Shown piece by piece: positions 57,270-64,000 of a stretch of 64,000 bases of DNA; positions within the stretch are counted from its first letter, which is position 1; each line of letters opens with the position of its first letter. Made by a program: the position numbers and the translations under genes. Under the pieces are notes generated by a model, which was given only the letters and a program-made list of their open reading frames with translations, made no database searches and was not told the origin of the DNA. The DNA is from Gammaproteobacteria bacterium (GTDB lineage Bacteria; Pseudomonadota; Gammaproteobacteria; Enterobacterales; Psychrobiaceae), in assembly GCA_013214965.1 (NCBI GenBank), contig JABSRU010000007.1, positions 62,001 to 126,000 of the forward strand. The letters run 5' to 3'.

Positions 57270-57871
57270 GCACTACGCTTGAGATTAACCACTGGCGTTA
57301 AATAACTGGGACGGGTTGATTTTAAGTAGTGAATATCGTCATAGTTTGGCTTACCTTGTGGTAAGTTTAAGCGCTGCTTACTTAAATATGGCCGAGCGTT
57401 GTGAGAGATCATTAATTCGATTTCTGCATCGCCTTGCTCATTGAGCTTAATCTGACTATAAAAATCGACGGGGCTTAATATGCCGGAGCTGAGCAGGCTT
57501 TTAACATCAGATTCATTTTTAGGTAACCATAATGACGTTTTTCTTTGTAAAAAGAACTCTCTTAATACAGCACGTTCACCGGTTACTAAGGTTTTAATTC
57601 GATTTTCAATTTCTTGTTTTTGTAGCGTTTCGATATTGCTTACCCGCACTTGTTTTACCATTGATGAGATAACATCAATCAGTAGGTAAGTGGTGCTGAT
57701 AATAAAGAACATCCCAGCAAAGTGAATATTCTCCGTGATGAATGGAGTGATTTTGATCGTAGAACTAACGCTACTAGGCATAAATATTATTAATGCGCTA
57801 ACGATAGCAAGCCATAACATGCCATGAAAAATATAGTGTGAAGGTTGTTTAATTGAATGATCTTTCCACAT
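57266..57871 (-). CDS. SieB-like (superinfection exclusion B family) membrane protein (201 aa)
   Basis: Two membrane segments (about 12-32 and 48-70) are followed by a cytoplasmic part with IKTLVTGERAVLREFFLQRK and LLSSGILSPVDFYSQIKLN, a pattern I associate with the SieB-type domain family of lambda-like superinfection exclusion proteins. The chromosomal members are not all phage proteins and their role is unproven. I chose the ATG at 57871 (AGG six bases upstream); a TTG at 57889 is also in frame. The 3' end overlaps the kinase-like gene by 4 bp. Confidence 0.6.
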   Translation of the reverse strand: MWKDHSIKQPSHYIFHGMLWLAIVSALIIFMPSSVSSTIKITPFITENIHFAGMFFIISTTYLLIDVISSMVKQVRVSNIETLQKQEIENRIKTLVTGERAVLREFFLQRKTSLWLPKNESDVKSLLSSGILSPVDFYSQIKLNEQGDAEIELMISHNARPYLSKQRLNLPQGKPNYDDIHYLKSTRPSYLTPVVNLKRSA

Positions 57872-58049
57872 AATTAGCCTCAGTGACAAAAAACTGTCAT
57901 TTATTTAAATTCACTATAACTAAAGCAATTATTGTACCTATATTTGTGTTTATTTTAATTAGTTGAATTAGTGTTTGTTTTTTGTTCTAAAAATCGTGTA
58001 AAACCATAAAATGGCCATCAATGCGGCAATTTTAGTCTAATGGTAGGTG

Positions 58050-58544
58050 TTAAATATTAGCTAACAGTTCAAATGTGATGTCGTTAAAGCGCAAGGTTTT
58101 ACCACCATAATTTTTGATGAATAGTTTGGCATCATGTTCGGTCGAAAAAGCCGCTAATGTTGCACCCATTGCACCTTGTTGATTATGCTCCTTTACATAC
58201 CACGCTGTTTTAGCATTGATAAAGTGCTCATCATTAGGTTTGTCCCAAGGTGTTTGTGCCATATCATGGACCAATATTTGTTGCACTTGGCGTTTGTTTT
58301 CTGGTTGCAGGTAATAGGAAAACAAATCGCGGGTTGAACAAAATTTATGGGCTTTGGTGGCCTTTTTGTTAAAAATTTCACCTTTAGGGCCAGAGAACTG
58401 AGTGATTAACATGCCGCATAAATGACATTCATCACCCGATTCAATCACGACAGCTTGTTGAGCGAGTGTCGGAGATTGCTCTTGGCTACACCCCGTGAGG
58501 CTCAAGATGATAATGACTAAAAATAATCCTAGTTTTTGATTCAT
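58050..58544 (-). CDS. nosL: Nitrous oxide reductase accessory lipoprotein NosL (164 aa)
   Basis: A copper(I)-binding lipoprotein that delivers copper to NosZ/NosD. The signal ends in SLTGC (lipidated Cys about 19). The copper-binding CGM motif is in DECHLCGMLITQ, and FNKKATKAHKFCSTRDLFSY is the family's second conserved region. It is the last gene of the nos cluster, 10 bp after nosY. Confidence 0.93.
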   Translation of the reverse strand: MNQKLGLFLVIIILSLTGCSQEQSPTLAQQAVVIESGDECHLCGMLITQFSGPKGEIFNKKATKAHKFCSTRDLFSYYLQPENKRQVQQILVHDMAQTPWDKPNDEHFINAKTAWYVKEHNQQGAMGATLAAFSTEHDAKLFIKNYGGKTLRFNDITFELLANI

Positions 58545-58554
58545 GTTAAGTCCC

Positions 58555-59382
58555 TTAAAGCCCTTTACGGTTAAAGATAAAACTGGCGAGAGACAGTGGT
58601 AAAGCTATCCAGAGCGCCATGATGGATAGTAAGGTTGCTTGTGAAAAATTAGCCGCGGATGCCACACTTAATAAACCAGAATAGTCCTCTTGACTGAGGG
58701 CGGTTAAATTAATTAAACGAAATAAATCGGTGGGATTTAACCATAATAAATAAGGAAGAAAATCGGGATCAATTAAGCCATCACCGGTAACAAGTAACGT
58801 TAATAAAGCTAAATCAAACACCAGTACCATCATAAACCAGGTAATCAATGATAAACCCGCCGCTTTACTTTTCTCATCAACTAATGCACTAATAACAAAG
58901 GCAAAGCTGATAAACACCCAACTCAGCATAATCGCATAACCAATAAATGCTGAAAATTTAGCAATAACATCGCTGGCCGCGATGTCGCCACTAAATAAGC
59001 AAACCACCAATGCCGCAAAACCAAAGCCAATAATATTGGCCACGGCCATAATCGCGCCATGACCAACGAACTTACCCAATAGTAGTTGTGTTTTACTTAA
59101 TGGATAAGTTAGCAGCAGTAGTAATGTGCCTGATTCCTGTTCGCCGACAAACGCGTCATAACATAACATTAATGCAATAAGTGGAATGATAAACACCGCT
59201 AAGCTAGCCAGTGATATCATGGTGGAGTCAAGCGAGACAAAGCCCACTGTGCCAGACGCTGCCGAACCAAAGAATGCCAAGCCAATGGCTAATAGTGAAA
59301 AAATAACACTAATCGCAATAACCCAACGATTACGCAAGCCGTCAGTGAACTCTTTTTTTGCGATAGTAAACACGGGATTCAT
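58555..59382 (-). CDS. nosY: ABC transporter permease NosY (275 aa)
   Basis: An ABC-2 type permease with six membrane segments; with NosF and NosD it forms the machine that supplies sulfur and copper for the CuZ centre. The N-terminus FTIAKKEFTDGLRNRWVIAI and the motif ALMLCYDAFVGEQESGTLLL are characteristic. It overlaps nosF by 4 bp (ATGA). Length matches known NosY. Confidence 0.93.
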   Translation of the reverse strand: MNPVFTIAKKEFTDGLRNRWVIAISVIFSLLAIGLAFFGSAASGTVGFVSLDSTMISLASLAVFIIPLIALMLCYDAFVGEQESGTLLLLLTYPLSKTQLLLGKFVGHGAIMAVANIIGFGFAALVVCLFSGDIAASDVIAKFSAFIGYAIMLSWVFISFAFVISALVDEKSKAAGLSLITWFMMVLVFDLALLTLLVTGDGLIDPDFLPYLLWLNPTDLFRLINLTALSQEDYSGLLSVASAANFSQATLLSIMALWIALPLSLASFIFNRKGL

Positions 59383-60308
59383 GATACTTGCTCCAATAAT
59401 GATTGCATCGGCAGATGTTGATAATGAAGGTAGAGCTTCTCTAGGCTGGCATGGACCATTTCAAACTGACTTAAGTCTGGATGGGTTGCCAATTGTTGAA
59501 GCATCGCCAATTGCTTTTGATGGGGAATGGCTAACTCGATCTCTTGCTCATGTTGACTAACGATATACTCTGTTAGTGACATATCCGCTAAATGTTGTTG
59601 AGTTAAACCACCTGTTTTGATAATAATCGGTAAGTTAGCCTGTTGTCGTAACTCATTGATTGAACCTTGAGCTAGTACTTGGCCCTGGGCCATAATCATC
59701 ACTTTGCTGACATGGTGTTCAACTCCAGGTAAAACATGAGAGCATAGGATCACGGCACAACCCTGTTGCTTTAATTTATCGACACTCTGATAAAATTCAT
59801 GGGTGGCTACCGGATCTAAGCCAACGGTAGGTTCATCAAGTAACAACAACTTTGGACTTCCTAACATCGCTTGAGCCAAGCCTAGCCGTTGCCTCATTCC
59901 TTTGGAATAGGTTTTCACTTTGCGTTTAGCTGCTTGGTCTAAACCTACTTGCATTAACAATTGGTTGACTTTACTCGCCGGAATATTTTTTAGCTCGGCA
60001 AAATAAGCCAACACTTCATGTCCCGTTAATTGATCATAAAAACTGACATTTTCGGGCAAATAGCCGATATTTTTGCGAATAGTAGCAGCTTGAGATGAAG
60101 TGGGAGCGGCACCTAACACTGAAACTTTACCGAGACTTGGTTTAAATAGGCCAAGAATTAGTTTCATTAAGGTGGTTTTTCCAGCACCGTTATGACCAAA
60201 AAGTCCGAGTACTTCACCTGGTTTTAAGGTTAAGTCGAGGCCATTAACGGCTTTGACAGCGCCAAAATGTTTAAATACTTGTTCCAGTTCTACCACGTAT
60301 TTAGTCAT
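59379..60308 (-). CDS. nosF: ABC transporter ATP-binding protein NosF (309 aa)
   Basis: Energises NosY. The Walker A motif is GHNGAGKTTLM, the signature YSKGMRQRLGLAQAML and Walker B LLLDEPTVGLDP; the H-loop is in ILCSHVLPGVEHHVS. It overlaps nosD by 8 bp and nosY by 4 bp. Length is typical of NosF. Confidence 0.94.
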   Translation of the reverse strand: MTKYVVELEQVFKHFGAVKAVNGLDLTLKPGEVLGLFGHNGAGKTTLMKLILGLFKPSLGKVSVLGAAPTSSQAATIRKNIGYLPENVSFYDQLTGHEVLAYFAELKNIPASKVNQLLMQVGLDQAAKRKVKTYSKGMRQRLGLAQAMLGSPKLLLLDEPTVGLDPVATHEFYQSVDKLKQQGCAVILCSHVLPGVEHHVSKVMIMAQGQVLAQGSINELRQQANLPIIIKTGGLTQQHLADMSLTEYIVSQHEQEIELAIPHQKQLAMLQQLATHPDLSQFEMVHASLEKLYLHYQHLPMQSLLEQVS

Positions 60309-61620
60309 GATACTCGAATTCCTTAATTGCGATTGCTTGCCTAGGTGTAGCTTTAAAGCTTGGTTCCATTAACGGGCTATGATCTCTAATGCCCGATGGC
60401 TTTAATACCGGGAACTCCCGCTGAACCCAACGCAGAGTTAAGATGGTTGGACTGTTCATCAGTAATTTTGCTTCGGGATATTGCCATAGCATTTTGTCGA
60501 TGCCGTCATTGGGTTCAAAAGTTACATCACCACGGCCGTCACCATCAGTATCCCAGCCAAGATAATTGCTCCAATAATTACCATCCCAGTCTTGATCGCG
60601 GCTTGACACGTATTTAACTTGAACCGGATTGTTAATGAAGTGATTAGCGACAATCTTATTATCTTCAGAGCCTGCGGTTAAATGGATACCTATTTGTGAT
60701 TTGGCAAACCAATTGCCGCTAATCGTATTAAATAGCGAGTTATAAACAAACAGAGCCTTGCCTTCAGCACCGATCGCATCGGGGTCTCGTCGCTGGACGA
60801 CGCCGGAGATATAATTGTTGGTGATATTTGATTTGGTAATGAAGTTAAGCAACAGACCGTGATCATTACTATTGATCGCCAAATTATTGGCCACGGTTAA
60901 AAATTTAGATTGCATTAATGCATAACCGACTCGGGTGTTAACGGTGAGGTTCTCGCTAACAACATTGGTGTAGGAATACATGTAATGAACTCCATAGCGC
61001 AAATCATGGAGATAGTTATCGACCAGTTGATTCTCATTGCTGCTAATAATATAAATGCCATCACGGGTGTGCGAAACTTCATTCCCTTGTATTTGTGCAT
61101 ACTTGACCATCACTAAATGAATGCCATTACCACGATCGGCGCTGCGCATTGTGTTATCGCCTTGAATGTGATTATTGAGCACTTTGGTATAATAACTTTT
61201 ATCAAGGTAAACGCCCATGCCACGACCGGTTAAATGATTGTTTTGAATGAGGGCATGAGTCGCTGATTTTTTTAGATAAATCGCAGCGTTTTGATCGGTT
61301 AAATTATCGCCCCAATGAATCAAGCTAATATTTTCAATGGTAATGTGTGAGGCCTCAAGTAATAGGGTATTACCTTGACCGTTGCCATCAATGATAGTCT
61401 TGGATGGAATACTTAAATCGCCACGTAAAGTCAGCGCTTTATTGATGATGAAATTGCCAGTGTAATGTCCAGGCGCAAGGACTAGGATATCGCCAGGATC
61501 AGCGTTATCAATACTTGTCTGTAACGACATTTCACTGTTCACTCTGTGTTGCGCAGCTAATATTTGAGTCGATAATAGCGCGACAACCCCAGCAATCAAC
61601 AGGATTATTATATTTTTCAT
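60301..61620 (-). CDS. nosD: Periplasmic copper-assembly protein NosD (439 aa)
   Basis: The signal peptide (about 1-22, ending QILAA) directs the protein to the periplasm. The rest is a parallel beta-helix of CASH/NosD repeats, with turns such as NHLTGRGMGVYLDKS, GNEVSHTRDGIYIISS and DGNYWSNYLGWDTDGDGRGD near the C-terminus. NosD assembles the CuZ centre of NosZ together with NosFY. It overlaps the start of nosF. Confidence 0.94.
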   Translation of the reverse strand: MKNIIILLIAGVVALLSTQILAAQHRVNSEMSLQTSIDNADPGDILVLAPGHYTGNFIINKALTLRGDLSIPSKTIIDGNGQGNTLLLEASHITIENISLIHWGDNLTDQNAAIYLKKSATHALIQNNHLTGRGMGVYLDKSYYTKVLNNHIQGDNTMRSADRGNGIHLVMVKYAQIQGNEVSHTRDGIYIISSNENQLVDNYLHDLRYGVHYMYSYTNVVSENLTVNTRVGYALMQSKFLTVANNLAINSNDHGLLLNFITKSNITNNYISGVVQRRDPDAIGAEGKALFVYNSLFNTISGNWFAKSQIGIHLTAGSEDNKIVANHFINNPVQVKYVSSRDQDWDGNYWSNYLGWDTDGDGRGDVTFEPNDGIDKMLWQYPEAKLLMNSPTILTLRWVQREFPVLKPSGIRDHSPLMEPSFKATPRQAIAIKEFEYHD

Positions 61621-61648
61621 GGTTTATATTTCGTTAGCGGAAAAACAT

Positions 61649-61671
61649 CCCACTCATTTAGCATGAGCGGG
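61649..61671 (-). terminator. Attenuator-like hairpin between nosZ and nosD
   Basis: A 9-bp stem including one G-U pair (CCCACTCAT with ATGAGCGGG, five-base loop) is followed on the minus strand by TTTTT within ATGTTTTTCC. It lies in the 82-bp gap after nosZ, and could reduce read-through into nosDFYL or protect the nosZ mRNA end. Confidence 0.55.
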
Positions 61672-61702
61672 CATCATTAAACCTTACTACTCCATAAAGA
61701 AG

Positions 61703-63610
61703 TTATTTAGGCTCAACTAACATACGACCACGCATTTCCATGTGTAGGGCATGACAGAACCAGTTACAGTAATACCACTGAACACCCGGCTTATCAGCAA
61801 TAAAGGTCACTGAAGCCGTGGCTTGTGGGCTAATTTCCATTTGCACGCCATGGTTAGTCATACAGAAACCGTGGGTAACATCTTCAATCATATCGAGGTT
61901 AGTGATAATGACGGTGACTTCGTTACCTTCTTTGACTCTAAACTCAGTCATGCCATAGTTTGGCGCAACAGACGTCATGTAAACACGTACTTTGTTGCCT
62001 TCACGAATCACTTTATTATCTGTTTCAAGGGTAACGCCATCTTTCTTCGCTTTTGCAACGGTGCTTGCAAAGAATGGGTCATCGCGAGTCCATAATTTAG
62101 CTGGCTTTAGCTTAGAGCGATGAACCATCATCACATCATGGGGTTCAGCAAAAGCAGGGCCGTCATGTAATAGCACCATTTCATCGCCAGAAATATCGAT
62201 TAATTGATCGTTTTCAGCGCGTAATGGACCGACATTTAAGAAGCGATCTTTTGAGAACTTACACAGTGATACTAGGTATTTACCATCGGCATCACGGGTT
62301 TCACCCATGGTTGTATGGTTATGACCGGGTTGATAGTGGACATCTAACTTCTGACGAATGTAGTTTACTTTTTTACCGTTGTAAGCAGCAATCGCTTCAT
62401 CGATATTCCATTTAACAATTTGGCTATCGATAAATAGCGTGGTGTAAGCAAAACCGCGACCATCGAAGGCGGTGTGCAATGGACCTAAGCCTAGTTCTGG
62501 CTCACCAATCACCGCTTTACGTGGGTCTAAGTTATTATCAAATACTTCCGCTAGTTTTTTGATTGATACGATCGACACAGTTGGTGATAGCTTACCGTTA
62601 ATCATAAAGTAATCACCATTTGGTGAGGTATTGATGCCGTGAGGACTCTTAGGAATAGGCACATAACGAGTGATTTTAGCTTTCGCATTGTCTTTTGTAC
62701 CATCTAATACAGGGACTTTTGAATCACCAATAGTGATGAATTGACCCGCTTTAACCGCTTTTTTAATGGCATGTAAATCGAATACGACAATATGGTCCCG
62801 CTCTGCACTGATCATTTCACCTAAGGTCATGCCCATTTCTGAGTTATAACAGGTTGATGCCATGAAACGACCATCGTAATCGGCATCGGTATTATCTAAG
62901 TTACCTGAGACAATGACTTGTGCGAACACTTCCATTTTTTCAGCATCGATGATGTTAAACATTGAACGGTAAGCACTGACGTTGTCTAAATCGCGGCCAT
63001 CGTTTGGTAATGGAATTTCATATTCGCCATTACAAAATACATATTTGGTAAAAGGGACTTTTTGGGTTCGCAAACCGTGGATCGCTTGAACATTTGGAAT
63101 TTCAATAATCTTATCTGTTTTCATCACGTCACAACGAATACGTGCAACACGGGTGTTGGCTTTATCATTAATGAAAACGTATTTACCGTTATAACGACCA
63201 TCGGTCATTGACATGTGAGGGTGATGACAATCGCCAGTCAAAAAGCGTTGTGATTCACCTAAAATTTCTTTTGATTCGTTGGTGATGCCCCAACCAGTTG
63301 CACTATCAACATTAAATACTGGAATTCGCATTAATTCACGCATTGAAGGTATACCTACGACGCGAACTTCACCCGACTGACCACCACTCCAAAAACCGTA
63401 GTACTCATCGAGTTCACCTGGGGCAACGCTGGCGTGAGCTGCCATTTTTTCTTTGGTTCTTGCCGTGGCAGCAGCGGAAAACATCGCTGAAGTCATGACT
63501 GGAGCGGCTAAACCTACACCACCAATAACTGCGCCAGCACCAAGGAAGCTACGGCGACTAAGACCTTTGATTTCTTCTTGTTCTATTTCATTATTTTTGA
63601 TGTCACTCAT
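61703..63610 (-). CDS. nosZ: Nitrous oxide reductase NosZ, clade I, Tat-exported (635 aa)
   Basis: The periplasmic copper enzyme reducing N2O to N2. The Tat signal holds RR (19-20) in [12 protein letters not shown], the mark of clade I. The N-terminal propeller carries the CuZ histidines, including DCHHPHMS, and [12 protein letters not shown] and [14 protein letters not shown] follow. The C-terminal cupredoxin domain carries CuA: Cys615, Cys619, His623 and Met626 in [13 protein letters not shown] chose the ATG at 63610 (GGAG upstream); a TTG four codons earlier is in frame. nosR lies upstream and nosDFYL downstream, the usual clade I order. Confidence 0.97.
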   Translation of the reverse strand: MSDIKNNEIEQEEIKGLSRRSFLGAGAVIGGVGLAAPVMTSAMFSAAATARTKEKMAAHASVAPGELDEYYGFWSGGQSGEVRVVGIPSMRELMRIPVFNVDSATGWGITNESKEILGESQRFLTGDCHHPHMSMTDGRYNGKYVFINDKANTRVARIRCDVMKTDKIIEIPNVQAIHGLRTQKVPFTKYVFCNGEYEIPLPNDGRDLDNVSAYRSMFNIIDAEKMEVFAQVIVSGNLDNTDADYDGRFMASTCYNSEMGMTLGEMISAERDHIVVFDLHAIKKAVKAGQFITIGDSKVPVLDGTKDNAKAKITRYVPIPKSPHGINTSPNGDYFMINGKLSPTVSIVSIKKLAEVFDNNLDPRKAVIGEPELGLGPLHTAFDGRGFAYTTLFIDSQIVKWNIDEAIAAYNGKKVNYIRQKLDVHYQPGHNHTTMGETRDADGKYLVSLCKFSKDRFLNVGPLRAENDQLIDISGDEMVLLHDGPAFAEPHDVMMVHRSKLKPAKLWTRDDPFFASTVAKAKKDGVTLETDNKVIREGNKVRVYMTSVAPNYGMTEFRVKEGNEVTVIITNLDMIEDVTHGFCMTNHGVQMEISPQATASVTFIADKPGVQWYYCNWFCHALHMEMRGRMLVEPK

Positions 63611-63641
63611 TTTTTTCTCCAAAAATGCCTTTACGGCGGAC

Positions 63642-63733
63642 GCGGTTGGAATATGACCGCATTTGATGTGTTTTGTGTATATCTTCGGTTTACGTTGGGT
63701 GTCAAATACGGCTGGAATAGGGCCGTATTTGAC
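63642..63733. repeat. Two similar hairpins with a shared loop in the nosR-nosZ gap
   Basis: Copy 1 has arms GCGGT and ACCGC (63642-63646, 63656-63660). Copy 2 has perfect 12-base arms (63701-63712, 63722-63733). Both have nine-base loops of the form TGGAATANG. The copies match at about 20 of 27 positions, and two of the differences keep base pairing. They lie between the nosR stop and the nosZ start. They may be regulatory RNA, or a dispersed REP-like repeat; there is no family I can name. Confidence 0.65.
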
Positions 63734-63785
63734 TTTTATTTATTATGGTCTAAACCACTTTTTTGAAAGATAGCAAAATTATTGT

Positions 63786-64000
63786 TTAGCCAACTTGCTT
63801 TATATCAATTGTTTGCTCGTTGCTTGGAATTTTACGACGACGCTTTCTCGCCATTTTCATCAGTGGTGGACACTTTTTGTCATCATAATAGGTGACTTGG
63901 CAATCAAGACAGTAATGGCATTCACGGAGGTTGATGGTGCCATCGGGATGAATCGCTTGAATTTCGCATTCCACGGCACAAGTATTACAAGGACCGCACT
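63786..64000 (-). CDS. nosR: NosR, C-terminal part only
   Basis: The frame continues past the right edge. The visible end contains CGPCNTCAVECEIQAIHPDG, a 4Fe-4S ferredoxin motif, then INLRECHYCLDCQVTYYDD and CPPLMKMARKRRRK, which is the usual C-terminus of NosR. NosR is the membrane flavo-iron-sulfur protein that supports electron supply to NosZ and nosZ expression. It is followed by nosZ after about 175 bp in the same direction. Confidence 0.92.
   Translation of the reverse strand, partial: CGPCNTCAVECEIQAIHPDGTINLRECHYCLDCQVTYYDDKKCPPLMKMARKRRRKIPSNEQTIDIKQVG

Noticed and set aside
61823-62095. Plus-strand frame of 90 codons
   Set aside because: Antisense to the CuA domain of nosZ.

Overview
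The window looks like a chromosome segment of an AT-rich marine gammaproteobacterium. The gene set (clade I nitrous oxide reductase, assimilatory sulfate reduction, a DUF2333/PspC/TIGR04219 group, a cold-active-type M1 aminopeptidase, several TonB receptors and imelysins) resembles the Shewanella/Colwellia/Psychromonas side of the Alteromonadales. This placement is inferred from family resemblance only. Both ends cut through genes: pilX at the left and nosR at the right. No tRNA, rRNA or CRISPR array was seen.

Layout. 1-1690: minor pilins pilV-pilW-pilX (minus). 1891-5188: M1 aminopeptidase, glnB and a membrane fatty acid hydroxylase. 5261-10714: metal-uptake locus A (DUF4856 lipoprotein, imelysin lipoprotein, TonB receptor), with a candidate Fur box. 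10899-12965: CheX, Zur and an AraC regulator. 13084-17914: a three-gene operon (alkyl-DHAP synthase-like flavoprotein, GlpD-like dehydrogenase, FGGY kinase), divergent from the AraC gene. 17926-19769: a frameshifted small gene and a large unknown lipoprotein.

19954-24830 is a small, partly decayed integrative element inserted in the 5' end of dusA. A tyrosine integrase faces away from the rebuilt dusA. The displaced original dusA start survives at 19935-19985, and a 32-bp imperfect direct repeat marks both ends. Inside are an orphan prepilin, a REP-type transposase remnant, a phage/T6SS spike C-terminal fragment and an intact two-TM membrane protein beside the integrase, which may be cargo.

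24741-27942: dusA, pspC-like, DUF2333 and TIGR04219 genes. 28102-40833: sulfate assimilation in two blocks, cysJIH and cysDN-SLC13 permease-cysC-cysQ, separated by an HDOD protein, an HD-GYP response regulator and a tiny DUF3012 lipoprotein. Together they cover sulfate uptake, APS, PAPS, sulfite and sulfide, plus removal of the PAP by-product. 40927-43079: a Cache chemoreceptor and an SRPBCC protein.

43225-52288: metal-uptake locus B (intact imelysin, two DUF1111 di-heme proteins, a degenerate imelysin, a DUF1513 beta-propeller and a TonB receptor paralogous to the one in locus A). 52469-57871: transglutaminase/TPR lipoprotein, Mn-dependent pyrophosphatase, fructose-bisphosphatase, a histidine kinase lacking its phospho-acceptor His, and a SieB-like membrane protein. 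58050-64000: nosR (partial)-nosZ-nosD-nosF-nosY-nosL, the N2O reductase and its copper-centre maturation genes. Two hairpins with compensated base changes lie between nosR and nosZ, and an attenuator-like hairpin lies between nosZ and nosD.
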